Assembly: GCA_964639525.1 (NCBI GenBank)
Contig: CAZXDS010000131.1
Span: forward strand, 1-10,045
DNA length: 10,045 nucleotides
Origin: CAZXDS01 sp964639525
Lineage (GTDB): Bacteria > Bacteroidota > Ignavibacteria > Ignavibacteriales > Melioribacteraceae
Direction of reading: 5' to 3'
Made by a program: the position numbers and the translations under genes. The notes under the pieces were generated by a model. That model worked only from the letters and a program-made list of their open reading frames with translations. It did no database searches and had not been told where the DNA came from. Of this stretch, positions 1 through 7,727 are shown one piece after another; position 1 is the stretch's first letter; each line of letters opens with the position of its first letter.

Positions 1-30
1 GAGATCGGATTTTGATTTATAGAAAAACTC

Positions 31-61
31 ACTTTAGTCTCTCTTAAAAAGAGAGGAAAGT
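31..61 (-). terminator. Possible weak terminator after the crcB-DUF190 unit
   Basis: A 7-bp perfect stem (39-45 ctctctt with 49-55 aagagag, loop AAA) is extended by a second short stem (31-35 with 57-61) across a small asymmetric internal loop. Read on the minus strand it lies 25 bases after the DUF190 stop codon, and a T-rich tract follows three bases further on (gagtttttct, complement of 21-30). The position and T tract fit an intrinsic terminator, but the stem is AT-rich, so this is tentative. Confidence 0.3.
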
Positions 62-85
62 TTGGTTTAGAAAAACATTTGTTAT

Positions 86-445
86 TTATTTTCCGTTTTT
101 TTTAGTAGAAATCAGTTTAACAATTTCCGCTTTTTCCATAGTAATCAATCCGCCGCTATTACTCTGTTCAAATATTTCCTTAACAAGGGGAATAAACTTA
201 TCAATTCTTTCAATCTCGTCAACAATCTCAATAACAAGCGGAAGGTCCTCCGAAATTGTAAGAAATTTTGCTTTATGTATTACACTGTTCGCCCCGAAAC
301 CCGAAATACCGCGATAAACGGTTGCACCGGCCAATTCTTGTTTTCTGGCTTCTATAACAATTTTTTCATAAAGACTGACTGCTCCGCACTTATCTGATTC
401 ACCTAAAAAAATGCGTAGTAATTTTGCTTCTCCTTTTATTTCCAT
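86..445 (-). CDS. DUF190 family PII-like protein, CrcB partner
   Basis: A 119-aa soluble protein of the DUF190 family, whose members have a PII-like ferredoxin fold and are very often encoded beside crcB. Family signatures are visible: the N-terminal LRIFLGESDK (residues 10-19), GATVYRGISGFG (40-51), LPLVIEIVD (68-76) and GGLITMEKAEIV (98-109). It is the downstream gene of a two-gene unit with crcB, four bases after the crcB stop. Its own ribosome-binding site, AAGGTGAT, lies inside the end of crcB and fixes the ATG at 443-445. The biochemical role is not established; a regulatory or accessory role in fluoride export is inferred from gene pairing and the PII-like fold. Length is normal and the reading frame is intact. 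Confidence 0.88.
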   Translation of the reverse strand: MEIKGEAKLLRIFLGESDKCGAVSLYEKIVIEARKQELAGATVYRGISGFGANSVIHKAKFLTISEDLPLVIEIVDEIERIDKFIPLVKEIFEQSNSGGLITMEKAEIVKLISTKKNGK

Positions 446-449
446 TGCA

Positions 450-815
450 TCACCTTGTAATTATGTAACCTAAGTAAATACCTGACATTGTTAGAACAAA
501 ATTTAGGAATATATTTAAAAAAGCGAGTAAAAATTCCGAACTTCTCAAAAGCATAACAGTTTCAAGAGAAAATGAGGAAAATGTTGTAAATCCACCGCAA
601 AAGCCAACAGCGATTAGCAATTTCAGTTCAGGCCGAAGCAATCCGCGCATATCTAAACCGAAAATAACTAAGCCGATTATGAAGCTGCCAACCACATTTA
701 CAACCAAAGTTCCCGTAGGGAAATAAAGATTAAACAATCTATTGGAATATGCCGAAATCCAATAGCGAAAAGCCCCGCCAAATCCGGCACCAAAAAAAAC
801 AAGTAAAAATTTCAT
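450..815 (-). CDS. crcB: CrcB/Fluc fluoride ion channel
   Basis: A 121-aa integral inner-membrane protein that lets fluoride leave the cell as a dual-topology dimer (known for the Fluc family). Four hydrophobic segments can be placed at about 4-22, 35-53, 66-88 and 97-119. Hallmarks visible are GGAFRYW (13-19, including conserved Arg17), PTGTLVVNVVGSFIIG (33-48, with the pore-lining Asn40), and GFCGGFTTFSSFSLE (71-85), which holds the TT of the central sodium site and the Phe-box residues F79 and F82. As a single gene of normal length it should form a homodimer rather than the two-gene heterodimer of some Firmicutes. It heads the unit with the DUF190 gene. I saw no fluoride riboswitch in its leader. 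Confidence 0.93.
   Translation of the reverse strand: MKFLLVFFGAGFGGAFRYWISAYSNRLFNLYFPTGTLVVNVVGSFIIGLVIFGLDMRGLLRPELKLLIAVGFCGGFTTFSSFSLETVMLLRSSEFLLAFLNIFLNFVLTMSGIYLGYIITR
451..458 (-). promoter_or_regulatory. Strong Shine-Dalgarno for the DUF190 gene
   Basis: On the minus strand, AAGGTGAT precedes the DUF190 ATG by five bases. It matches the anti-SD of 16S rRNA far better than the leaders of most other genes here. It lies within the last codons of crcB, so translation of the two genes is probably coupled. Confidence 0.6.
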
Positions 816-991
816 AAAATATTTCTTAACTATTCAATTAATCTATAATTTAAATATACTAAGATTAGTCATTACAATAAATTGCATATGTGATCAAAAA
901 TTGACCATCTAAAAATTGAGAATATCAAATATTTTAGCTACTTTACAATTGAAATATTAATTTATTATCTAATAAGTATCTTGAGTAAAAT
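816..991. promoter_or_regulatory. Divergent intergenic region with putative promoters
   Basis: This 176-bp very AT-rich spacer lies between crcB (leftward) and the 80-aa gene (rightward) and should carry promoters for both. For the rightward gene, TTTACA at 942-947 and TATCTA at 966-971 are a weak sigma-70-like pair with 18-bp spacing; TTGACC at 901-906 with TATCAA at 923-928 (16-bp spacing) is another. A 14-bp AT palindrome (ttatta-tc-taataa, 962-975) overlaps the first -10 candidate and could be an operator or chance. For the leftward gene the clearest -10-like string is TATATT near 856-861, without a good -35. The region codes for nothing I can support. Confidence 0.35.
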
Positions 992-1234
992 ATGAAAATG
1001 GATTGGAACAAATTTATTGACCACACACTGAATATTACTCTTTATGAGAATTATGGTGTCGTTTACAGTGACAAAAAGGAAGAAAAAAGACCTAATTTTT
1101 ACGAGATAGTTTTCAAAACAGGAAAACTTGTTGGTATTTATGATGACGGCTTACTTTTAGAGACAATAAGAGAAAACCAAATTATAAGAACTTTTGTTCC
1201 ATTTAGTTCAATTAAGTGTGCAGATATTTTCTAA
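992..1234 (+). CDS. Hypothetical 80-aa protein, possibly Sm-like fold
   Basis: I do not recognise this small protein. It is soluble, without signal peptide, membrane segment or cysteine cluster (one Cys at residue 76). The second half (about 38-80) reads as successive beta-strands with turns at TGK, YDDG and RENQ and ends in FVPFSSIKCADIF. This resembles the Sm/LSm or SH3-like barrel pattern of a strand with a bent glycine (GKLVGIYDDGLLLE) followed by a 'vfipfssI' strand; that is an inference from pattern only. The stop codon is immediately followed by the ATG of the T9SS-plug-family gene, so the two are probably co-translated. Start could be Met1 or Met3 (ATG at 998); neither has a good Shine-Dalgarno. 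The intact frame, position at the head of a tight gene run and ordinary codon use support a real gene. Confidence 0.65.
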   Translation: MKMDWNKFIDHTLNITLYENYGVVYSDKKEEKRPNFYEIVFKTGKLVGIYDDGLLLETIRENQIIRTFVPFSSIKCADIF

Positions 1235-2482
1235 ATGAAAAAAACTTTTAGGGCAATACTATCTGTTTTTCTATTTTTTTGTAGCATAACTACTTTTTCC
1301 CAAGATTTTGTTGAAATCAAATCCTTACAGACATATTTAGGCGATGATCAACTTAAAATTCCAATTGTTAACCGCTCAAATCCTCGAAATTTAAAATTAA
1401 CAATTGAATTTGACGTTGATTCCGATACTTCCCCATTGCTTGAAATTAGATTTAAATTCTGCAATAATAATTGGATACCCGAAGACAATATATTTTTGAA
1501 CAATCCTTTCCGTAATTTTGCAAATAATCTTTGGCTAAATCGATTGCCGACTACTGTAGAAATGGCACGTTATCATTATAAAGGATCCTTTCCAAATGAA
1601 CAAATTGATTTTCCTTTCGATGGGAAATGGATTTATGAGATTGTGAATACTGATAATGACAACGAAGTTTTGGACGGTGGAAAATTTATTGTGGTTTCAA
1701 ACAATGTTGCTCTGAATATTAAGGTAAGAGAAAGCTCTTTGATAAACACTGCTGTAGAAAACAATGAATTAAATAAAGCTTACGAAATGGAAGTTGAATT
1801 TAATTTGCCGGATAGTCTTTATCCGAATTATGTTGAGAATGTGGAGATAATAAAAAATCACTTGTTTGATTTTCCCGTTGTAATTAAAAAAGAAGTAACT
1901 GATAACAGATATTTGGATTGGGACGGAGCAAGGCATTTTATTTTTGGAGCAAGAGATGTTTTCCTGGGTAATAGTTACAGGCAGACCAATTTAATGGACA
2001 AAAACAGATTTGCACCGCCAACTGCTAATGCCCAATTAGACAGAATTGAAACATCTAATTTCTATAAAAATCTACAAAATGATTTTTTTGGCGGGATGAA
2101 ATTATTAAATTGGAAAAACGAATACGCACAATATATGGATGTGAATTTTACACTTCGTGCTCCCGAAGAACTTGATAAAGATGTTTTTCTTGTGGGAGCA
2201 TTTACGGATTGGGAGGTTTGGCCTTCCTATAAAATGAAGAAGAATAAGGATAATCTTTATACAATAACCGTCGAGTTAAAAAGAGGAATTTACGATTATC
2301 AATACGTTACCGGTAATGATAACGGGAATGATATTTCAGATTTGGACTGGTTTTATTTAGAGGGAAATAATTTCAAAAGAAGAGCTGTTTACAACATTTT
2401 TTTATATTATAAAACCACCGAAGATGGCGAATACGATAAAATAATTGGATATAAAAGGATTGTAATTAATGGGAAAAGATAA
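1235..2482 (+). CDS. T9SS plug-family (DUF5103) secreted protein
   Basis: A 415-aa exported protein. Residues 1-22 form a signal peptide (positive KK, hydrophobic core, then TFS-Q, the style typical of Bacteroidota). The body matches the DUF5103 pattern: an N-terminal beta domain with CNNNWIPEDNIFLNNPFRN (about 76-94), RYHYKGSFPNEQIDFPFDGKW (about 112-132), a middle part with HFIFGARDVFLGNSYRQ (about 234-250), and a C-terminal E-set/CBM48-like domain with FLVGAFTDWEVWPSYKM (about 318-334), RGIYDYQYV and a final YDKIIGYKRIV. In the type IX secretion system of Flavobacterium a member of this family binds the SprA translocon as the 'plug' that closes the channel on the periplasmic side (established for that protein; inferred here). 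No other T9SS gene is in the window. It starts directly after the previous stop and overlaps the next gene by 14 bp. Confidence 0.75.
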   Translation: MKKTFRAILSVFLFFCSITTFSQDFVEIKSLQTYLGDDQLKIPIVNRSNPRNLKLTIEFDVDSDTSPLLEIRFKFCNNNWIPEDNIFLNNPFRNFANNLWLNRLPTTVEMARYHYKGSFPNEQIDFPFDGKWIYEIVNTDNDNEVLDGGKFIVVSNNVALNIKVRESSLINTAVENNELNKAYEMEVEFNLPDSLYPNYVENVEIIKNHLFDFPVVIKKEVTDNRYLDWDGARHFIFGARDVFLGNSYRQTNLMDKNRFAPPTANAQLDRIETSNFYKNLQNDFFGGMKLLNWKNEYAQYMDVNFTLRAPEELDKDVFLVGAFTDWEVWPSYKMKKNKDNLYTITVELKRGIYDYQYVTGNDNGNDISDLDWFYLEGNNFKRRAVYNIFLYYKTTEDGEYDKIIGYKRIVINGKR

Positions 2483-3470
2483 AATTAAAATCGGTGTTAT
2501 TGGCACAGGGCATCTTGGTAAATTTCATACTAAATTATTAAAAGAAATTGATAATTGTGAATTTTCAGGCATTTATGATTTGGATACTAAAAGAGCGTTT
2601 CACATTGGGAATGAGTTCTCTGTTAATGTATTTTCAACACTTGAAGCAATGTTTGATGAAGTTAATGCCGTTTCTGTCGTAACTACTACAAGTGCACATT
2701 ATGAGATTGTTAAAAAATGTTTTGCTGCAAATAAGCATGTAATTGTTGAAAAACCGATAACCGCAACAATAGCGGAAGCCGAAGAATTGGTAAGAATTGC
2801 TAAAGAAAAGCAATTGATTTTTCAAGTCGGACACATAGAACGATTTAATCCGGCATTACTTGCAATTGAAAAATATAACCTACAACCGATGTTCGTTCAA
2901 ACAGACAGACTCGCACAATTTAATCCGCGAGGAACAGATGTTGCCGTAGTACTTGATTTAATGATACACGATATTGATATTATTCTCAGCCTCATAAAAA
3001 GCAAAGTAAAAGAAGTTCACGCAAGCGGTGTTGCCGTTGCTTCTGACAAATTAGATATTGCAAACGCACGAATCCAATTTGAAAATGGGGCTGTTGCAAA
3101 TGTTACGGCAAGCAGAATATCGCAGAAAAAAATGAGAAAAATGAGAATATTCCAAAAAGACGGTTACTTTTCTATGGATTTTGACTCAGGAGTTTCAGAA
3201 GTTTTCAGATTGGTTCCTCCACAGGAAATTACCGGAACTGATTTTATTTCATTTGGTGAACTTGGAGTAGGCGAACAAAAGAAGGTTGTTCTTTATCAGC
3301 AACCTGAGCATGCTCCCATTAACGCTCTAAAGCACGAGCTCCAGCTTTTTGTTAATTGTGTTATTGAACATAAACAACCGGTTGTTTCAGGTGAAGACGG
3401 TTTGCGTGCTTTAAAAATTGCAGAAATGATTATTGAAAAAATTGAACAATCTAAAATGGAGTTAAAGTGA
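2469..3470 (+). CDS. Gfo/Idh/MocA family NAD(P)-dependent oxidoreductase
   Basis: A 333-aa cytoplasmic dehydrogenase with an N-terminal Rossmann domain (about 5-122) and a C-terminal alpha/beta domain. Visible are the dinucleotide loop GTGHLG (12-17), an Asp-containing second strand (GIYDLD, 34-39), the EKP motif with catalytic-site Lys95 (94-96), and Asp163 and His167 of the LDLMIHDIDI motif. QVGHIERFNPA (119-129) and the DLMIHDID block are typical of the subgroup often encoded near lpxA/lpxB-type lipid A genes and related to UDP-GlcNAc 3-dehydrogenase GnnA. A sugar-nucleotide oxidation in envelope glycan or lipid A synthesis is therefore plausible, but the substrate cannot be read from sequence and no GnnB-like aminotransferase is here. 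AAAGGA at 2454-2459, nine bases upstream, supports the chosen ATG, which lies inside the end of the plug gene. Confidence 0.85.
   Translation: MGKDKIKIGVIGTGHLGKFHTKLLKEIDNCEFSGIYDLDTKRAFHIGNEFSVNVFSTLEAMFDEVNAVSVVTTTSAHYEIVKKCFAANKHVIVEKPITATIAEAEELVRIAKEKQLIFQVGHIERFNPALLAIEKYNLQPMFVQTDRLAQFNPRGTDVAVVLDLMIHDIDIILSLIKSKVKEVHASGVAVASDKLDIANARIQFENGAVANVTASRISQKKMRKMRIFQKDGYFSMDFDSGVSEVFRLVPPQEITGTDFISFGELGVGEQKKVVLYQQPEHAPINALKHELQLFVNCVIEHKQPVVSGEDGLRALKIAEMIIEKIEQSKMELK
3457..3461 (+). promoter_or_regulatory. Shine-Dalgarno supporting the GTG start of the lipoprotein gene
   Basis: TGGAG sits five bases before the GTG at 3467-3469, inside the end of the oxidoreductase gene. It supports the non-ATG start and the 4-bp GTGA overlap, an arrangement that usually couples translation of the two genes. 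Confidence 0.5.
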
Positions 3471-4075
3471 AACTTATAAAGAAATACTACGTGCTTCTGT
3501 TTATTTTTTCTGTTGCGATAAGTTCATGCACTGTACCGCAAATAATTAGTAGTATTCCGAATCTGAAATATAAAATTAAATCAGCTAATAATTTTTCACT
3601 TGCTGATATTCCACTATCCGGTAAAAATAAAATAAAAGATTTTAATCCGTTTGATTTAATTAAATTAACTGCAGCGGCTGCAACAAAATCCATACCGTTA
3701 ACTATGACAATTAATCTTGAAATAAAAAATCCGGGAAATAAATCTGAAGGAAAATCTTCCTATTCTACATTGCTGAAATCATTTCCGTGGAAACTTTATT
3801 TAAATAATAAGGAAGCCGTCAGCGGAAATATTGCCAAACCTCTTGCAATTCCAACTCCAGGTAACTCCAAAGTTATACCGATAAAAGTTACAATAAATAT
3901 TTTTAAGTTTATATCAAATAATTCTATCTCGGATATTCTAAATCTAATTCTTAAAGCAAGTAACACGGGCGGAAAAAGCACTCGGATTAAGCTGATTGCA
4001 CAACCAACATTTGAAACTTTTGCCGGTGATTTCAAATGGCCAAATATTATTACAATTGTTAATCAAAAACTATAA
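3467..4075 (+). CDS. LEA14-like (WHy domain) lipoprotein
   Basis: A 202-aa exported lipoprotein. The N-terminus has Lys residues, a hydrophobic stretch (8-17) and a lipobox ISSC with the acylated Cys at residue 21; residue 22 is Thr. The rest reads as a beta-sandwich of the LEA type 2/WHy kind: an IPLTMTINLEIKNPG strand and turn (about 76-90, the 'v.NPn' hallmark), WKLYLNNKEAVSGNIAKPLAIP (about 108-129), then a GNSKVIPIKVTINIF strand (about 132-146). Members of this family in Gram-negatives are envelope lipoproteins of unknown function. It begins with GTG, overlapping the oxidoreductase stop by four bases, and ends five bases before the ROK kinase. No partner or substrate can be named. Confidence 0.75.
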   Translation: MKLIKKYYVLLFIFSVAISSCTVPQIISSIPNLKYKIKSANNFSLADIPLSGKNKIKDFNPFDLIKLTAAAATKSIPLTMTINLEIKNPGNKSEGKSSYSTLLKSFPWKLYLNNKEAVSGNIAKPLAIPTPGNSKVIPIKVTINIFKFISNNSISDILNLILKASNTGGKSTRIKLIAQPTFETFAGDFKWPNIITIVNQKL

Positions 4076-4080
4076 CTATT

Positions 4081-5037
4081 ATGAAAGAAAATTATGTTAT
4101 CGGAATTGACCTCGGCGGAACAAATATTAAGTTTGGTTTAGCAAATGAGAAAGGTAAAATCACAAAAAAAATTGTACTTCCTGCCAAAACAGAAAAAGGT
4201 CCTGAATCTGTAATTTCTCAAATATTGAAAGGTATAAATTTACTTTTGGATAAATCGGAAGTAAATATTAAAGGAATTGGCATTGGTGCTCCGGGTACTG
4301 TAATTTCTGAAAAAGGTACGGTTGAAAATCCACCAAATTTTCCCGGATGGGAAAAGGTTCCACTCGGTAAAATTATTTCCAAAAACACCAATATTTCTGT
4401 TCAAGTTGAAAATGATGCAAATGCTGCTGCAATTGGTGAACTTATTTACGGAACAGGCAAAAAATTAGATGATTTTTTAATGGTTACTCTCGGTACAGGA
4501 GTTGGAGGCGGAATTGTAATAAACAAAAAACTTTACCGAGGAAGTCATGGTGCTGCCGGTGAGATTGGGCATGTTTCAATTGACCATAATGGAAGAAAAT
4601 GCAAATGCGGTTCTAAAGGTTGTGTGGAAACTTATATCGGAAATAATTATTTAATTAAAAACGTAAGACGAAATTTATACAAACATGGCGATTCTTTAAT
4701 TACTAAAATGATTAAGAAAGATAAATCGTTACTTTCACCAAAATTAATTAGCGAAGCAGCTGAACAGCATGATGATTATGCGATTTCGATTATTGTTGAA
4801 GCCGGTCGTTCTCTCGGTTACGGAATTGCATCTGTAATAAATGCGATAGACATTACAAATGTTATCATTGGCGGCGGTGTTGCCGGATTTGGTGAAATTT
4901 TATTTCGCTCAATAGAAACTACAATTCAACAGAGAGTTATGAAACCATTTAGAGATAAAATTCATATTTTCCCTGCAAAATTAAAAAATGAAGCCGGAAT
5001 TAAAGGAGCTGCCGCTTTGGTCTTCTATAAATCTTAA
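4081..5037 (+). CDS. ROK family sugar kinase (glucokinase-like)
   Basis: A 318-aa cytoplasmic ATP-dependent sugar kinase, full length for single-domain ROK kinases, with no N-terminal helix-turn-helix, so an enzyme rather than a repressor. Visible are the phosphate-1 loop GIDLGGTNIKFG (8-19), the sugar-binding and catalytic END motif (110-112, Asp112 the general base), LGTGVGGGIV (137-146), GEIGH (160-164), and the ROK zinc motif CKCGSKGC (174-181, Cys174, Cys176, Cys181 with His164) followed by E183. A C-terminal adenosine-site strand VIIGGGVAG (261-269) is present. Glucose is the likeliest substrate (GluK-type ROK), but N-acetylglucosamine, N-acetylmannosamine or allose kinases look similar. 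It follows the lipoprotein gene by five bases and has no obvious Shine-Dalgarno. Confidence 0.88.
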   Translation: MKENYVIGIDLGGTNIKFGLANEKGKITKKIVLPAKTEKGPESVISQILKGINLLLDKSEVNIKGIGIGAPGTVISEKGTVENPPNFPGWEKVPLGKIISKNTNISVQVENDANAAAIGELIYGTGKKLDDFLMVTLGTGVGGGIVINKKLYRGSHGAAGEIGHVSIDHNGRKCKCGSKGCVETYIGNNYLIKNVRRNLYKHGDSLITKMIKKDKSLLSPKLISEAAEQHDDYAISIIVEAGRSLGYGIASVINAIDITNVIIGGGVAGFGEILFRSIETTIQQRVMKPFRDKIHIFPAKLKNEAGIKGAAALVFYKS

Positions 5038-5096
5038 CTAATGTTTACATTTAGCATTTGATTCTTAGATTTTTTTAACGGATATTATTCCCAATT

Positions 5097-7727
5097 GTGA
5101 AAAACATTTTTTATTTAATAATATTTATTTCTATTTCAAGTATTTACGGACAAGAAATTTCTGTTAGTAATTCTCCGTCCGCTAAGGATTCTCTTATTGC
5201 TAATAACCAAATTTTTGCAGATTCAACAATTGTTCCCGATTCCACTTCAGTTCCTGATTCAATAAAAAATAATAATGGTGATATTGATGCAGTAGTTTAC
5301 GCTACAAGCAGCGATTCCTTGTTTTTTAATGTTCACAGTAAAAAAATGTATATCTACGGTGAGGGAAAAGTAAAATATAAAAAAACTGATTTATCCAGCG
5401 GTCAAATTGATGTTGACTTTGTTACATCACAAGTATCAGCGAGAGGCTGGAAAGACAGCACGGCAAAAAAAGACACAGGATTTACAGATACGCCTGTTTT
5501 ATCCGAAGATGATGAGGTTTACGAAGGAACACGACTCACTTATAATTTTAAAACACAGCGCGGTTTTATTTCGCTTGCGACAAATAAAAAGGAAGGCTCA
5601 CGTTACGGCGGTGAAAAAGTAAAAAAGGTTGCTAAGAATACTTATTTTATTAAAAATGGAATTTACACTACTTGCAAATCAGATCCGCCGCACACACATT
5701 TTCAAGCTTCCGAAATGAAAGTAATTCAAAAAGATAAAATAATTGCACGATGGATTTTCATGTATATTGAAGGAGTTCCTCTCCCCATTCCTATTCCGTT
5801 TGCAGTTTTTCCAAATGAAACTGGTAGAAGGTCCGGCATAATTGTTCCTACTTTCGGACAAACTGCCCGGCAAGGGTCATACTTTAGAAATTTCGGATAT
5901 TTTTTTGCACTTAGTGATTATTATGATTTGGTGTTAACCGGTGATTACTACACGCGAGGTGGTTTTGGACTTAAAAGTAGAGTTCGTTATTCCAAGCGTT
6001 ACAGCTACACCGGAAATATTAATGCTTCCTATTCAAAACAAGTTATCGGCGAATCAAATGATCCGGATAGAAGCCAAACTATTGATTGGCGAATATCAAT
6101 GAATCATAATCAGCAATTGGACCCGACAATGCGTTTGAACATGAATTTACAATTTCAATCAGGTTCATATCTTCAAAATAACACAACCGGTTACAATGAT
6201 TTATTGACGAGCGATATTATTTCAAATGCTACTTTATCAAAACGGTGGGATAAATCCGGAAACAGTATGACAATAAATTATTCGCGCCGTCAAAAATTAC
6301 AAACCGGAGATATTTTTGAAGAATTACCTAATATATCTTTTTCAGTTCCGGCATTTTTCCCGTTTCAGAAAAAAGGGAAAAAACTTTCCGGAAATAACCG
6401 GAAATGGTACGAGTCTTTGAGTATCAGTTACAGCAGTCGCTTTAAAAACAGACGAAACAAAGTTGATGGAATTTTAAGTATTCGCGGAGGCTTTCAACAT
6501 AATATCGGAATAAATTCAGCTTCAAAAATTGGTTACTTCAACATTTCGCCAAGAGTGAGTTACACTGAAAAATGGTACAATAAATATACTGTTAAACAAA
6601 ACTTTATTCTTAATGATATTGATTCTACGGGAAAAGTAATTCCGCGTGATTCGCTTGTTTCAAACGATGCACATGCAATAAAAGCGGTGCGTACTTTTAA
6701 TATCGGGCTATCGGCACAGACAAAAATATACGGAATGTTTAATATCAATTCCATCGGTATTGAAGCTTTAAGACATACGATTGAACCGAGAGTTACTTAT
6801 TCGTTTCGTCCTGACTTTTCTACAGACACTTGGGGATATTACAATTCTTACAAAACAGCCGACGGAAAAACGGTAACCTATGATAAATTCGGCAGTGAAG
6901 TTTTCGGCGGAGCTTCACAAGGTGAAAGTCAAAGGTTGAATTTTTCTCTCGGCAATATCTTTGAAATTAAAACGATAAAAGATCCTACCGACACAACCTC
7001 GCAGCAGAAAAAAGTAAGACTGCTCAATGTTGATGCCGGTTTGAGTTACAATTTTTCGGCGGACAGTTTGCGCTTATCCGATTTAAATATCAGTTACAGA
7101 ACACAAATAAGCGATTTGCTTAATCTTTCGGCACGTACAGGATATACATTTTACGATTACGACGGGATTAATCGAATTAACAAATTCCTCGCTTCCCAAG
7201 GCAAAGGCTGGTTTAGATTAAATAATTTATCGCTTTCTGTTTCAACATCTTTAAGCAGTGATAAAATTAAAAAGTATTTGTCTTCAGACGGTTCTTTGGA
7301 TGATAAAAAAAGTAAGACGGATAAAAAGAATCATTCTCAGTTACTCGGGGAAACCAACGAATCAATTTACGAAGATAAAAAACCTGATATAACAATTCCT
7401 TGGAATTTGAGTGTAAATTATAATTATTCAATGAATAAGGCTACTCCGATTAATGCAATAATAAATTCAAACATAAGTGCTAATTTCAGCATTAATATTA
7501 CGAAGAATTGGAAAATCACTGCACGCGGAAGTTACGATTTTCAGCGAAAGGAATTTTCTGCACCAACGATAAATATTTTTAGAAATCTTGATTGTTGGGA
7601 AATGAGTTTTACTTGGAATCCGATTGGAACGTATCGGGGATTTCGATTTGATATCCACATGACCGCTCCGGAACTGCGTGATATAAAAGTTACTCGCTCC
7701 GAAGGATTATATACGGGAAGAAGATAA
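5097..7727 (+). CDS. lptD: LPS-assembly outer-membrane protein LptD
   Basis: An 876-aa outer-membrane protein that, with LptE, receives lipopolysaccharide from the periplasmic Lpt bridge and inserts it into the outer leaflet. Layout: signal peptide 1-18 (ending YGQ), a Ser/Asp/Pro-rich linker with repeated PDS units (about 28-60), an OstA/LptD N-terminal beta-jellyroll (about 64-215, alternating strands such as KMYIYGEGKVKYKK), then a long barrel. The barrel begins after WIFMYIEGVPLPIPIPF, the proline-rich hinge typical of Bacteroidota-type LptD, and GRRSGIIVPTFG. A hydrophilic Lys/Asp/Ser-rich stretch at about 722-764 is probably a loop. Only two cysteines exist, Cys193 in the periplasmic domain and Cys833 in the last strands (LDCWEM). 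The start is GTG; no in-frame ATG is available upstream (a stop lies at 5076) and the signal peptide supports it. A 59-bp gap precedes it, with only a weak Shine-Dalgarno. Confidence 0.85.
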   Translation: MKNIFYLIIFISISSIYGQEISVSNSPSAKDSLIANNQIFADSTIVPDSTSVPDSIKNNNGDIDAVVYATSSDSLFFNVHSKKMYIYGEGKVKYKKTDLSSGQIDVDFVTSQVSARGWKDSTAKKDTGFTDTPVLSEDDEVYEGTRLTYNFKTQRGFISLATNKKEGSRYGGEKVKKVAKNTYFIKNGIYTTCKSDPPHTHFQASEMKVIQKDKIIARWIFMYIEGVPLPIPIPFAVFPNETGRRSGIIVPTFGQTARQGSYFRNFGYFFALSDYYDLVLTGDYYTRGGFGLKSRVRYSKRYSYTGNINASYSKQVIGESNDPDRSQTIDWRISMNHNQQLDPTMRLNMNLQFQSGSYLQNNTTGYNDLLTSDIISNATLSKRWDKSGNSMTINYSRRQKLQTGDIFEELPNISFSVPAFFPFQKKGKKLSGNNRKWYESLSISYSSRFKNRRNKVDGILSIRGGFQHNIGINSASKIGYFNISPRVSYTEKWYNKYTVKQNFILNDIDSTGKVIPRDSLVSNDAHAIKAVRTFNIGLSAQTKIYGMFNINSIGIEALRHTIEPRVTYSFRPDFSTDTWGYYNSYKTADGKTVTYDKFGSEVFGGASQGESQRLNFSLGNIFEIKTIKDPTDTTSQQKKVRLLNVDAGLSYNFSADSLRLSDLNISYRTQISDLLNLSARTGYTFYDYDGINRINKFLASQGKGWFRLNNLSLSVSTSLSSDKIKKYLSSDGSLDDKKSKTDKKNHSQLLGETNESIYEDKKPDITIPWNLSVNYNYSMNKATPINAIINSNISANFSINITKNWKITARGSYDFQRKEFSAPTINIFRNLDCWEMSFTWNPIGTYRGFRFDIHMTAPELRDIKVTRSEGLYTGRR

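Noticed and set aside
816..991. Fluoride riboswitch before crcB
   Set aside because: No GC-rich pseudoknot core or GATG-type consensus could be found on the minus strand; the sequence is nearly all A and T.
4081..5037. ROK transcriptional repressor
   Set aside because: The protein starts directly at the ATP-binding loop and has no N-terminal helix-turn-helix, so it is a kinase.
5038..5096. Terminator in the gap before lptD
   Set aside because: A run of seven T is present at 5070-5076, but only a 6-bp AT-rich complement with a loop of over 30 bases could pair upstream of it, so no credible hairpin exists.
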